From positions 62,001 through 126,000 of the forward strand of contig NZ_BMIV01000002.1 in NCBI RefSeq assembly GCF_014642735.1: a DNA stretch of 64,000 nucleotides, given 5' to 3'. The notes beneath the pieces were generated by a model, which did not search any database, was not told where the DNA came from, and saw nothing but the letters and a program-made list of their open reading frames with translations. Each line of letters begins with the position of its first letter. Positions within the stretch are counted from its first letter, which is position 1. Position numbers and translations under genes: made by a program. This DNA is from Paracoccus acridae. GTDB taxonomy: Bacteria > Pseudomonadota > Alphaproteobacteria > Rhodobacterales > Rhodobacteraceae. Shown piece after piece: positions 8,880 through 17,525 of this stretch.

Positions 8880-11174
8880 ATGAACATCGCGATCACCAAC
8901 GGGCTTTTGCTGATGCCGCCCGCCTTTCGGGGCGGGCTGAATGCCTGGTCCCGGTCGAACGGCACGCCGGGCAGCCCCACCTGGGCCTCGGCCGACAATG
9001 GCGCGCTGGTTCCTGCCGACCAGGATTTCGGCACCTGTCTCGAGGTGATGAAGCAGCAGACCACGACATCCATCCGCTTCATGGGCGAAACGCCGATGAT
9101 CCCCGGCGTCTATCTGCGCGTCTCGGCCCGGATCAAGGCGGTGGCGGGGGCGCTGTGTTCCGCGCGGATCGCCGGATGGGCGGGAAACGGGTCGCGCGCG
9201 CATGTGAACGGGCTGGTCGAGGTGGGACCGACCGTGCCCCTGACCGCCTATGGCGAGGTCGTGGAGATCAGCGCCATCGTCGGGGTCGGGTCGCGCAGGG
9301 GCGTGGACATGGCCTGGGGCACCGCGCCGGTCTATGGCCATTTCGGCCTGGATCTGGTGGGCGCCAACGGGGGCGTCTTCCGCATCGAATCGATCCGCAT
9401 CGAGGACGTGACCTCGGCCTTCATCCCGTCGCTGATCGACTGGGTGGACGTGCGCGATTTCGGGGCCAAGGGGGACGGCGTCACCAATGATCGCGCCGCC
9501 TTTGTCGCCGCCGACCAGGCGGCAAACGGCGGCTGGATCCTGGTGCCCGAGGGGACGTTCTTCATCAACGGCAATCTGGGTATCAACAGCCGGATCCGCT
9601 TCAAGGGCACCATCCGCACGCCCGCAAGCACCAGCGTGTCGTTCATGCAGAGCTTCAACTTCCCGACCTATGCCGATGCCTTCGGCAGTGAAACCTTGGG
9701 CATGAAGAAGGCGTTGCAGGCGCTGTTCGGCTATACCGACCATGTCGCGCTGGACCTGTGCGGCCGGCGGGTGGACCTGGACGAGCCGCTGGTCGTAGGA
9801 AACCTTGCGCCCGACCTGACGGGTTTTTCCAACCGCCGCGTGATCTGCAACGGCAGCCTCAGCGCCAAGGCGGGTGCCGCCTGGGACACCGGACGGTGGT
9901 CCAGTGCGGCGACCTATGATCCCGCGCAGCCGCTGCGGCTGAGCAATGTCCCGGCCGTCGCCGCCATCGAGATCGGCAGCCGGGTCATCGGCAACGGCGT
10001 CGGGCGCGAGGTCTATGTGGCCGCCAAGGACGTCGCCGCCAGAACGCTGACGCTGTCGCAGCCCCTGCATGGCGGGGCGGGGACGCGCAGCTATGTCTTC
10101 GAACGCTATCGCTATCTGTTCGACTTCTCGGGCGTCGAGCAGTTGTCGCGGCTGAACTTCGTCGATCTGGATCTGAATTGCGAGGGCGTGGCCAGCGGGA
10201 TCATGCTGCCCCCCAAGGGCGAGATGATCGCGCTTCGGGACTGCTATGTCACCAAGCCCAAGGATCGGGGCATCACGTCCATCGGCCGGGGATGCCAGGA
10301 CCTGCTGGTGGACCGCTGCCAGTTCCTGTCGAACGAGATGGACCTGCCCGCACAGCAGCGGACCACCATCGCCATCAACGTCAACGCCAATGACGTGAAG
10401 ATCCGCGACAACCGCTTTGTCCGCTTTGCGCATTTCATGGTCGCCGATGGCGGCGGGCACATCATCTCGGGCAACCACTGGTTCCAGGGCGACGGGTCGG
10501 GCGAGGGGCTGCGCTTTGCCGGGCTGGTGCTGACCCAGCCCAATGTGCAGACGACGATCAACGGCAACTATATCGACAATGCCTCGATCGAGTGGACCAA
10601 CGAACACAGCGCCCAGCCGAACTATACCGGAGCCGAATTCAGCTTTGGGGGGCTGACGATCAACGGCAACACCTGCCTGTGTTCCAACACCGCCCCCTGG
10701 TTCGCCTGGCTGACGGTCAAGCCCTATGGGACCGGGCATTTCATCCACGGATTGACCGTGACCAGCAATGTCTTCAAGGCGCTGTACGGCGAGATCGACC
10801 GGATCGAGCGTGTCGATACCTCGATTGCGGATCTGAACTATAACAACATGCGCAACCTGCAGTTCGAGGGGAACACCTTCAACGGGGTGAAAAGCTATGT
10901 CTCGAACCCGCTGATGCTGCAGCATAATCAGGTCACGCCTTCGGCGGCCTGGATCCTGCCGGTCATTGACGGGCTGCCCTTCAAGGGGTGGGCCAAGTCG
11001 GTGCAGTCGGTCATTGCGGAAAGCGCGATCACCAATTCCGCCGGGACCCAGGTCGAGTCGGCCCCCTGGATCCAGACGGAAATCGGCACCAGCCGCAGGC
11101 AGATCCGGCTGAACTGGCCGTCTGCCGTGCGCGGAAAGGTGTGCGTCTATGCCAGGATGGACCGCCCGCAGTAA
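8880..11174 (+). CDS. Large beta-helix protein with pectate-lyase-3 type module, no signal peptide
   Basis: The 764-residue protein shows an N-terminal beta-rich module (1-190) and then the hallmark VRDFGAKGDGVTNDRAAF around residue 193, which opens pectate-lyase-3/GH28-related right-handed beta-helices. Short NGN/DN-type turns spaced as in beta-helix rungs follow to about residue 650 (for example INGNYIDN and INGNTCLC). The N-terminus MNIAITNGLLLMPPAF is not a Sec signal, so export, if any, would need another route. A strong AAGGAGATAG site precedes the ATG, and a terminator follows 21 nt after the stop. Candidate roles are a polysaccharide-binding or -cleaving surface protein. Enzyme activity is not shown by the sequence. 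Confidence 0.7.
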   Translation: MNIAITNGLLLMPPAFRGGLNAWSRSNGTPGSPTWASADNGALVPADQDFGTCLEVMKQQTTTSIRFMGETPMIPGVYLRVSARIKAVAGALCSARIAGWAGNGSRAHVNGLVEVGPTVPLTAYGEVVEISAIVGVGSRRGVDMAWGTAPVYGHFGLDLVGANGGVFRIESIRIEDVTSAFIPSLIDWVDVRDFGAKGDGVTNDRAAFVAADQAANGGWILVPEGTFFINGNLGINSRIRFKGTIRTPASTSVSFMQSFNFPTYADAFGSETLGMKKALQALFGYTDHVALDLCGRRVDLDEPLVVGNLAPDLTGFSNRRVICNGSLSAKAGAAWDTGRWSSAATYDPAQPLRLSNVPAVAAIEIGSRVIGNGVGREVYVAAKDVAARTLTLSQPLHGGAGTRSYVFERYRYLFDFSGVEQLSRLNFVDLDLNCEGVASGIMLPPKGEMIALRDCYVTKPKDRGITSIGRGCQDLLVDRCQFLSNEMDLPAQQRTTIAINVNANDVKIRDNRFVRFAHFMVADGGGHIISGNHWFQGDGSGEGLRFAGLVLTQPNVQTTINGNYIDNASIEWTNEHSAQPNYTGAEFSFGGLTINGNTCLCSNTAPWFAWLTVKPYGTGHFIHGLTVTSNVFKALYGEIDRIERVDTSIADLNYNNMRNLQFEGNTFNGVKSYVSNPLMLQHNQVTPSAAWILPVIDGLPFKGWAKSVQSVIAESAITNSAGTQVESAPWIQTEIGTSRRQIRLNWPSAVRGKVCVYARMDRPQ

Positions 11175-11194
11175 CAGGCCCCGCAATGTCGATG

Positions 11195-11224
11195 AACCGC
11201 CGCAGTTCCTCGCGGCGGTTTTTT
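11195..11224 (+). terminator. Intrinsic terminator after the beta-helix gene
   Basis: A 9-bp perfect stem (AACCGCCGC / GCGGCGGTT) with an 8-nt loop is followed directly by a T run. It lies 21 nt after the stop of the beta-helix gene and touches the end of the convergent flavoprotein-like gene. Confidence 0.9.
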
Positions 11225-11700
11225 CATGCGACGCCCAGATCGGCCGGCGACAGCCGGAAGGCCGCGCCGAAGCCCGCGTTCAGAAAGCCGCCTTGCGGAA
11301 GCAGTCGCCAGAACCGGAAATCGGGCAGGTCGATGAAGGCGGCAGCCTTCGGATGCGCCGCCAGCCAGCGATCCCGCAGACTGCCCGGATGGGCGATCAC
11401 GCTGGCCGTCACCTGCAAGGACAGGCGCGGCCAGGTCATTGGATCGCCCTTGTCGCCGGGCGTTTCCGCAAGCAATGCGGCGCGCGGATCGCCGGCAAGC
11501 GCGCGACTGTGGATCGCCAGGCCCGACAACAGCGCCACCGGCACGCCCGCAGCGTCAACCTGGCAGGCGATTCTGGACAGATGGGGATGCCCGGTCGCCG
11601 GATCGTTCACCGCCAGCACGGCATGGCGCATCGCGGCCAGGATCTGCCGGGCCTTGTCGCGGGCTTCGTCGGTGGTGGATCGAACCGGGTCCTTGATCAT
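11224..11700 (-). CDS. Pyridoxamine 5'-phosphate oxidase-like / HugZ-like protein
   Basis: This protein of about 158 residues is of the split-barrel FMN-binding type. After an N-terminal helix it reads HPHLSRIACQVDAAGVPVALLSGLAIHSRALAGDPRAALL, the strand-turn-strand pattern seen in PNPOx-like and HugZ haem-utilisation proteins. The C-terminal WRLLPQGGFLNAGFGAAFRLSPADL also matches that family. The start at MIKDPVRSTTDEARDKARQI is preferred; an in-frame ATG at 11766 would add 22 unrelated residues. The specific reaction (flavin reductase, haem binding or none) cannot be settled. It is divergent from acs, with a 224-bp AT-rich gap. Confidence 0.7.
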   Translation of the reverse strand: MIKDPVRSTTDEARDKARQILAAMRHAVLAVNDPATGHPHLSRIACQVDAAGVPVALLSGLAIHSRALAGDPRAALLAETPGDKGDPMTWPRLSLQVTASVIAHPGSLRDRWLAAHPKAAAFIDLPDFRFWRLLPQGGFLNAGFGAAFRLSPADLGVA

Positions 11701-11924
11701 TGCGGGACGCTGGCGCCCAGTGGCGCGATTTGCAAGGCTTGTGAATAATTTACTGAAACCTGTCATCGCTCGTCAATAAATTTACCAAATTATCGTTTCA
11801 ATGAAATCACTTAACAGATAACCAAAGATGTGATTAACATTCTGCCGGGGCGCGCTTGAAAGGCTTGCTGCGACCGGCCCGAAGGGCAAGATCAGCGGCG
11901 CGGCGCAACAGCGAGGAGGGGACC

Positions 11925-13880
11925 ATGACGACCGAAGCGATTGAAAAGCATCCGATTCCATCGGGCTTTGACAAGGCCCATGTGGGACCGGCGGACTATG
12001 CCCGCCTGTATGCCGAATCAATCGAAAACCCCGAATCGTTCTGGGGCCGCGAAGGGCGCCGCCTGGACTGGATCCACCCCTATAGCATCGTCAAGAACAC
12101 CGACTTCACCTTCGGCAAGGTGTCGATCAAGTGGTACGAGGACGGCATCCTGAACGCCTCGGTCAACTGCATCGACCGCCACCTGCCCAAGCGCGCCAAC
12201 CAGACGGCGATCATCTTCGAACCCGACGATCCCGCGACGCCCGCCCAGCACATCACCTATGCGGAACTGTCGGAAAAGGTGAACCGCTTCGCCAACGTCC
12301 TGCTGTCCCAGGGCATCATGCGCGGCGACCGGGTGGTGATCTATCTGCCGATGATCCCCGAGGCGGCCTATGCCATGCTGGCCTGCGCGCGGATCGGGGC
12401 GATCCATTCCATCGTCTTCGCGGGCTTTTCCCCTGACGCGCTGGCGAACCGCATCAACGACTGCGGCGCCAAGGTGGTCATCACCGCCGACACCGCCCCA
12501 CGCGGCGGGCGCAGGACGAACCTGAAATCGAACACCGACGCCGCCCTGCTGCATTGTTCCGACCGGGTGCGCTGCCTGGTGGTCAAGCATACGGGCGACC
12601 AGACGACCTGGATCGACGGCCGCGACGTGGACGTCAAGGCGCTGATGGAGACCGCAAGCCCCGACTGCCCGCCGCGTCCCATGGGGGCCGAGGATCCGTT
12701 GTTCATCCTCTACACCTCGGGGTCCACCGGCAAGCCCAAGGGGGTCGTGCATACGACCGGCGGATATCTGGTCTATGCCGCGATGACGCATCAGTACACC
12801 TTCGACTACAAGGACGGCGACGTCTTCTGGTGCACGGCGGATGTGGGCTGGGTCACGGGCCACAGCTATATCGTCTATGGCCCGCTGGCCAATGGCGCGA
12901 CCACGGTGATGTTCGAAGGCGTGCCGACCTATCCCGACGCGGGCCGCTTCTGGGAGGTCTGCGCCAAGCACAAGGTGACGCAATTCTATACCGCGCCGAC
13001 CGCGATCCGGTCGCTGATGGCCAAGGGCACCGATCCGATCCAGGGCCACGACCTGTCGTCCTTGCGCATCCTGGGCACGGTGGGCGAGCCGATCAACCCG
13101 GAGGCCTGGAACTGGTACAACGACAACATCGGCAAGGGCCGCTGCCCCATCGTCGATACCTGGTGGCAGACGGAAACCGGCGGGCACCTGATCACGCCGC
13201 TGCCTGGTGCCACGGAAACCAAGCCGGGTTCGGCCACGCTGCCCTTCTTCGGCATCAAGCCCGTGATCCTGGAGGCCGAATCCGCCAAGGTGGTCGAGGG
13301 CAACCCGGCCGAGGGCGTCTTGTGCATCGCTGACAGCTGGCCCGGCCAGATGCGCACCCTGTGGGGCGATCACCAGCGCTTCCAGGAGGCCTATTTCCAG
13401 CAATATCCGGGTTACTACTTCACCGGCGACGGCTGCCGCCGGGACGAGGACGGCTATTACTGGATCACCGGCCGCGTGGACGACGTCATCAACGTCAGCG
13501 GCCACCGCATGGGCACGGCCGAGGTCGAATCGGCCCTGGTCGCGCATGAGAAGGTCGCGGAGGCCGCCGTGGTCGGTTACCCGCATCCGCTGAAGGGGCA
13601 GGGCATCTATGCCTATGTCACGCTGATGAACGGCGTGCAGCCCTCCGACGAATTGCGCGGCGAGCTTGAGAAATGGGTCCGCACGGAAATCGGCCCCATC
13701 GCCAAGCCCGACGTGATCCAATGGGCGCCCGGCATGCCCAAGACCCGGTCCGGCAAGATCATGCGCCGCATCCTGCGCAAGATCGCCGAGAACGACTATG
13801 GCAGCCTGGGCGACATCTCGACCCTGGCCGAACCCGAGGTGGTGGACGACCTGATCGCCAATCGGATGAACAGGGCCTGA
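11925..13880 (+). CDS. acsA: Acetyl-CoA synthetase (AMP-forming)
   Basis: Acs activates acetate to acetyl-CoA through acetyl-AMP. The 651-residue product has the AMP-binding P-loop [11 protein letters not shown], the WWQTETGG adenylate motif and the C-terminal [11 protein letters not shown] containing the catalytic lysine that is reversibly acetylated in homologues. A GAGGAGGGG Shine-Dalgarno precedes the ATG. The upstream gap is unusually AT-rich (about 11740-11850), so a regulated promoter is likely, though I could not fix a -10/-35 pair. The next gene is an MHS-type transporter and then a single receiver protein, which suggests an acetate uptake and signalling locus. Confidence 0.96.
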   Translation: MTTEAIEKHPIPSGFDKAHVGPADYARLYAESIENPESFWGREGRRLDWIHPYSIVKNTDFTFGKVSIKWYEDGILNASVNCIDRHLPKRANQTAIIFEPDDPATPAQHITYAELSEKVNRFANVLLSQGIMRGDRVVIYLPMIPEAAYAMLACARIGAIHSIVFAGFSPDALANRINDCGAKVVITADTAPRGGRRTNLKSNTDAALLHCSDRVRCLVVKHTGDQTTWIDGRDVDVKALMETASPDCPPRPMGAEDPLFILYTSGSTGKPKGVVHTTGGYLVYAAMTHQYTFDYKDGDVFWCTADVGWVTGHSYIVYGPLANGATTVMFEGVPTYPDAGRFWEVCAKHKVTQFYTAPTAIRSLMAKGTDPIQGHDLSSLRILGTVGEPINPEAWNWYNDNIGKGRCPIVDTWWQTETGGHLITPLPGATETKPGSATLPFFGIKPVILEAESAKVVEGNPAEGVLCIADSWPGQMRTLWGDHQRFQEAYFQQYPGYYFTGDGCRRDEDGYYWITGRVDDVINVSGHRMGTAEVESALVAHEKVAEAAVVGYPHPLKGQGIYAYVTLMNGVQPSDELRGELEKWVRTEIGPIAKPDVIQWAPGMPKTRSGKIMRRILRKIAENDYGSLGDISTLAEPEVVDDLIANRMNRA

Positions 13881-14058
13881 CGCAAGCGGGGCCAAGCGCC
13901 CCATGACAAGGCGGCCTCCGGGCAGGAGGAACCGGGTGCCGCCATACCGATCCGACGAGCAATCCCCCAAACGCGATTCACCCTGAATCGCGGCCGGAGA
14001 AGGCTTGACCGTCGGAATCCCATGCCAGCCGGCGGCTGGTTCAACAGGAGGAGGATTG

Positions 14059-15855
14059 ATGGCTTATGCATCGCCCGACGCGACGACCCGTTCGCGTCCC
14101 ATGACGTCCGAGGAAAAGAAGGTCATCCTGGCCTCGTCCGCGGGCACGATCTTCGAATGGTATGACTTCTATCTGTATGGTTCGCTGGCGGCGATCATCG
14201 GGGCGCAGTTCTTCACGGCCTTCCCCGAGGCCACGCGCAACGTCTTCGCCCTGCTGGCCTTCGCCGCGGGCTTCCTGGTGCGTCCCTTCGGCGCCCTGGT
14301 CTTCGGCGCCCTGGGCGACCTGATCGGCCGGAAATACACCTTCCTGGCCACTATCCTGATCATGGGCTTCTCGACCTTCCTGGTCGGCCTGCTGCCCGGC
14401 TATGCGTCCTGGGGCATCGCCGCGCCGATCATCCTGATCGTGCTGCGGATGCTGCAGGGCCTGGCGCTTGGCGGCGAATATGGCGGGGCCGCGGTCTATG
14501 TGGCCGAACACGCGCCGCAGGGTCAGCGCGGCTATTTCACGTCCTTCATCCAGACCACCGCCACGCTGGGCCTGCTGCTGTCGCTGGTGGTGATCCTGCT
14601 GGTCACCTCCTATGTGAACGCGAACTATCCGGCCGTGCCGCAGCTTGGCCTGGACGGCCAGCCGTTGCTGGACGCCACCGGCGCGCAGGTCATGCTGGAG
14701 CCCTTCAAGGCCTGGGGCTGGCGCATTCCGTTCCTGGGTTCGGTCTTCCTGCTGCTGATCTCGCTGTATATCCGCCTGCAGATGAACGAATCCCCGGCCT
14801 TCAAGAAGATGAAGGAAGAAGGCGCGCAGTCCAAGGCGCCGCTGAAGGAAGCCTTCGGCAACTGGAAGAACGGCAAGATCGCCCTGATCGCGCTGCTGGG
14901 CCTGACCGCCGGGCAAGCCGTGGTCTGGTATTCGGGCCAGTTCTATGCGCTGTTCTTCATCCAGAACGTCGTGAAGGTCGATCAGTTCAGCGCCAACGTC
15001 TTCGTCGCCTGGTCGCTGATCCTGGGCACTGCGGGCTTCATCTTCTTCGGCTCGCTGTCCGACCGCATCGGCCGCAAGCCGATCATCCTGGGCGGCTGCG
15101 CCCTGGCCGCCGCGACCTATATGTGGGTCTTCCCGATGCTGACCAGCGTCGCCAACCCCGCGCTGGCTGCGGCGCAGAACACGGCCGTCACGGTCACGGC
15201 CGCGCCGGACGACTGTTCGTTCCAGTTCAACCCGGTGGGCACCGCGCAGTTCAACAACAGCTGCGACATCCTGAAGGCCGCGCTGTCGCGGTCGTCGGTG
15301 AACGTCCAGGAAACGATCGATGCGCCTGCGGGCACGATCGCGTCGGTCCAGATCGGCGAGACGGTGATCCAGTCCTATGACGCCAACACGCTGACGGGCG
15401 ATGCCCTGGCGGCCGAAAAGGCGCGCTTCACCGCCGAAGTCAACGCGGCCCTGACCGCCGCCGGCTATCCGCTGACGGCCGCCGACAACACCACGATCGC
15501 CAAGGCCAACCACTTCTTCGACATCTTCAAGGGCCAGAATATCCAGGTCGTGCTGATCCTGACCTATCTGATCGTGCTGGTGACGATGGTCTATGGTCCG
15601 ATCGCGGCGCAGTTGGTCGAGCTTTATCCGACCCGCATCCGCTATTCCGGCCTGTCGCTGCCCTATCACATCGGCAACGGCTGGTTCGGCGGCCTGCTGC
15701 CCGCGACCGCCTTCGCGATCTCGGCCCAGACCGGCAACATCTATGCGGGCCTGTGGTATGCGATCGTGATCGCCGTGATGACGGTGATCATCGGGGCGAT
15801 CTTCGTGCCGAACGACAGCCACAAGAAGGACATCTTCGCGGACGACAACGTCTGA
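14059..15855 (+). CDS. MHS-family MFS transporter with large inserted periplasmic domain
   Basis: This 598-residue metabolite:H+ symporter-type MFS protein has the typical N-terminal SSAGTIFEWYDFYLYGSLA and the motif FGALGDLIGRKYTFL in the first cytoplasmic loop. A second half repeats SLSDRIGRKPIILGG. Between the helices at about residues 370-380 and 495 there is a ~115-residue hydrophilic insertion with two cysteines (DDCSF and NNSCD), which should face the periplasm and may be disulfide-bonded. GGAGGAGG precedes the ATG. The position 178 nt after acs suggests transport of acetate or another monocarboxylate, but the substrate is inferred. Confidence 0.82.
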   Translation: MAYASPDATTRSRPMTSEEKKVILASSAGTIFEWYDFYLYGSLAAIIGAQFFTAFPEATRNVFALLAFAAGFLVRPFGALVFGALGDLIGRKYTFLATILIMGFSTFLVGLLPGYASWGIAAPIILIVLRMLQGLALGGEYGGAAVYVAEHAPQGQRGYFTSFIQTTATLGLLLSLVVILLVTSYVNANYPAVPQLGLDGQPLLDATGAQVMLEPFKAWGWRIPFLGSVFLLLISLYIRLQMNESPAFKKMKEEGAQSKAPLKEAFGNWKNGKIALIALLGLTAGQAVVWYSGQFYALFFIQNVVKVDQFSANVFVAWSLILGTAGFIFFGSLSDRIGRKPIILGGCALAAATYMWVFPMLTSVANPALAAAQNTAVTVTAAPDDCSFQFNPVGTAQFNNSCDILKAALSRSSVNVQETIDAPAGTIASVQIGETVIQSYDANTLTGDALAAEKARFTAEVNAALTAAGYPLTAADNTTIAKANHFFDIFKGQNIQVVLILTYLIVLVTMVYGPIAAQLVELYPTRIRYSGLSLPYHIGNGWFGGLLPATAFAISAQTGNIYAGLWYAIVIAVMTVIIGAIFVPNDSHKKDIFADDNV

Positions 15856-15862
15856 TCCCGAT

Positions 15863-15889
15863 CCGGGCCGGGGGCGATCCCCGGCCCGG
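15863..15889 (+). terminator. Strong hairpin after the MHS transporter
   Basis: A perfect 11-bp GC stem (CCGGGCCGGGG / CCCCGGCCCGG) with a 5-nt loop begins 8 nt after the transporter stop. The tract that follows (CATTTCCCC) is a weak U run. It may be a terminator or an attenuating hairpin before the receiver gene 33 nt further on. Confidence 0.55.
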
Positions 15890-15921
15890 CATTTCCCCTG
15901 CTGTCCAGGAAAGCTTGGCTC

Positions 15922-16284
15922 ATGGCGCGCATTCTGGTTGTCGAGGACGAGGACAACATCGCCATGGCCCTGGAATTCCTGCTGGCCCGCGACGGCCATG
16001 CCCATTCCCGGCTGTCCCAAGGCGGGGCCGCCGTGGCGGCCATCCGCGCGGAACGTCCCGACCTGGTGCTGCTGGACGTGATGCTGCCCGACATGTCGGG
16101 TTATGAGATCGTGGAACTGCTGCGCGCCGATCCTGGCATGTCGGACGTGCGCATCCTTCTGATGACCGCGCGGGGATCCGTCGTGGAAAAGCGGCGCGGC
16201 CTAGCCCTGGGCGCTGACGGCTTCATCGCCAAGCCGTTCGAACTGTCCGAGCTGCGTGCCGAAATGATGCGGCTGCTGGCCTAG
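15922..16284 (+). CDS. Single-domain response regulator (CheY-like receiver)
   Basis: The 120-residue protein is a receiver domain only, with no output domain. Phospho-acceptor Asp52 lies in LVLLDVMLPDMSGYE. The acidic pocket is Glu8-Asp9-Glu10, Thr82 is the switch residue in LLMTARG, and Lys104 is in AKPFEL. It is 66 nt downstream of the acs-linked transporter, beyond a strong hairpin. No histidine kinase is adjacent. It resembles the other lone receiver at 39028. Its output must be by protein-protein contact. The stop codon overlaps the convergent gene by 4 nt (CTAG). Confidence 0.9.
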   Translation: MARILVVEDEDNIAMALEFLLARDGHAHSRLSQGGAAVAAIRAERPDLVLLDVMLPDMSGYEIVELLRADPGMSDVRILLMTARGSVVEKRRGLALGADGFIAKPFELSELRAEMMRLLA

Positions 16285-16556
16285 CGCCCGCGCCTCTGCC
16301 ACAGCGACCACAGCCCCAGGCCGATCGCGATATAGATCGCATTCACCAGCAGCCCCGCCAGGACCTGGGTGGTCATCGGTTCGGGCCGAGTCGTGGCGCC
16401 GGTCAGCGGGATGATCACCGCCACGAAGACCGCGCCCGCCACCAGGGGCAGCAGCATCCCCGTGATGGGGCGATTGCGCAGGGTGGTCAAAAGCAATGCC
16501 ACCAGCAAGCCGATCCGAAACAAATCCCCGGCCTGCGCCGCCAACAAGTCGCCCAC
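16281..16556 (-). CDS. Small hydrophobic membrane protein, unknown
   Basis: The product has 91 residues. From residue ~12 it shows three hydrophobic stretches, LFRIGLLVALLLTTL, MLLPLVAGAVFVAVIIPL and VLAGLLVNAIYIAIGLGLWSLW, and ends with the basic tail QRRGR, so it is an inner-membrane protein. The start is a GTG with GGGGGA seven bases upstream; longer in-frame versions have no ribosome site and no membrane character. No family is recognised. It ends tail-to-tail with the receiver gene, sharing CTAG. Confidence 0.6.
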   Translation of the reverse strand: MGDLLAAQAGDLFRIGLLVALLLTTLRNRPITGMLLPLVAGAVFVAVIIPLTGATTRPEPMTTQVLAGLLVNAIYIAIGLGLWSLWQRRGR

Positions 16557-16608
16557 TGATCCATCCCCCTTGTTTTTCCGCAGCTTACCCGATCCGGCAA
16601 GGCGCGGT

Positions 16609-16998
16609 CTACAGGGGGATTTCAGGCTGGTCGGGGTCGATGGGAAGCTGCGGATCATCGGGCACGTCCGGTTCGCCAGCCCCCAGGGGCGGAGGAGGCG
16701 GTGCGCCGGGCTTGCGGCGGATGACGATATCGCCGTTCTCCAGCCGCTCGGGTGCCTGGTAGTTGCCCAGGTCATCGACCAGGACCGCCAGATCATCCAG
16801 GACCGGCGCCAGATCCGCCAGCGCTCCGCCCATGCCCTGGCCCAGCTGGTTCAGCTGCGGGCCGAATTCATTCCACAGGTTTTCGGCGATGATCCCCAGG
16901 CCGCGTTCGACAAGCCCGATGCCGTCCTCGGTGTCGGACTGCGCGGCGGCCGCCAACGGCCAAGCCAGAATGCCCAGGATCAGAAGGCCGCGCATCAT
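16609..16998 (-). CDS. Conserved secreted protein, unknown function
   Basis: The 129-residue protein has a clear Sec signal peptide, MMRGLLILGILAWPLAAAAQ, with cleavage likely after AAA-Q. The mature part contains amphipathic helices (ERGLGIIAENLWNEFGPQL, then MGGALADLAPVLDDLAVLVD) and ends in a proline-rich acidic tail. The centre reads PERLENGDIVIRRKPG. I recognise this layout as a short periplasmic protein common in Rhodobacteraceae and without known function. The neighbouring small membrane gene starts 53 nt downstream on the same strand. Confidence 0.65.
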   Translation of the reverse strand: MMRGLLILGILAWPLAAAAQSDTEDGIGLVERGLGIIAENLWNEFGPQLNQLGQGMGGALADLAPVLDDLAVLVDDLGNYQAPERLENGDIVIRRKPGAPPPPPLGAGEPDVPDDPQLPIDPDQPEIPL

Positions 16999-17064
16999 AC
17001 CCCCATCTGCCCGCAGGATCGGGACGATGCTACGCCCGCGCAGGCATCCTGTCGAGGCGCAACG

Positions 17065-17090
17065 AAAAAGGGCTGGCCCAAGGCCAGCCC
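17065..17090 (-). terminator. Intrinsic terminator of the small membrane protein gene
   Basis: On the minus strand a 9-bp perfect stem GGGCTGGCC / GGCCAGCCC with a 3-nt loop is followed by five Ts. It lies 35 nt after the stop at 17125. Confidence 0.9.
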
Positions 17091-17124
17091 TTATACCTGA
17101 CGGAACCGAAGTTCCGTTCAGAAA

Positions 17125-17328
17125 TCAGCTGTCGTCGTCGTCCGAAGCAACGGCGGCGATGACGCCCAGCAGCAGCAGGGCCGGGACAACCAGGCCAGCG
17201 TTGGTCGAAGCGGGACGCTCCTCGACAACGACGGGCTCGACGTCGACGACGGGGGCGACATAGCCACCAGCCAGAGCCGAGGTGGCGGTCAGGCCGAGAG
17301 CGGCAGCGAAAGTAGCGAATTTGGTCAT
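17125..17328 (-). CDS. Small exported or membrane protein with acidic tail
   Basis: The 67-residue product has an N-terminal signal MTKFATFAAALGLTATSALA, a short valine/glutamate linker, and a second hydrophobic stretch LVVPALLLLGVIAAVAS followed by DDDDS. It is therefore either a signal-peptide-processed single-helix protein or a two-helix protein. A second in-frame ATG lies 6 nt upstream (17334), but GGAG is better spaced for 17328. Similar small proteins are common in Rhodobacteraceae; the function is unknown. It has its own terminator, which suggests an independent and possibly well-expressed gene. Confidence 0.65.
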   Translation of the reverse strand: MTKFATFAAALGLTATSALAGGYVAPVVDVEPVVVEERPASTNAGLVVPALLLLGVIAAVASDDDDS

Positions 17329-17525
17329 GATCATGCTCCGTTTCGTTGAAGGCTGCCGTCACCGGCAACATCGAGGCGACAGTTACACAATCCCCAGACG
17401 TTTGAAAGCTGCATTGGTTCAAATCCGTCGCTGGTTCGCGGCAACTGTTGCATATTGGCCAACACCCTTGCCGACCATCAGTTCCGCCCTGAAATGGCGT
17501 GCGGACAAGGTGTTGCAATCCTGCA

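Noticed and set aside
8835..11186. A 783-codon open frame antisense to the beta-helix gene
   Set aside because: It is the mirror of a GC-rich gene: composition is Arg/Gly/His-rich with no family motif, while the plus strand has a ribosome site, a domain signature and a terminator.
12018..13970. 650-codon open frame antisense to acs
   Set aside because: Shadow of the acs codon pattern; acs motifs are complete on the plus strand.
16609..17328. Toxin-antitoxin pair made of the two small genes
   Set aside because: Both have export signals, separate terminators or gaps, and neither resembles a known toxin or antitoxin.
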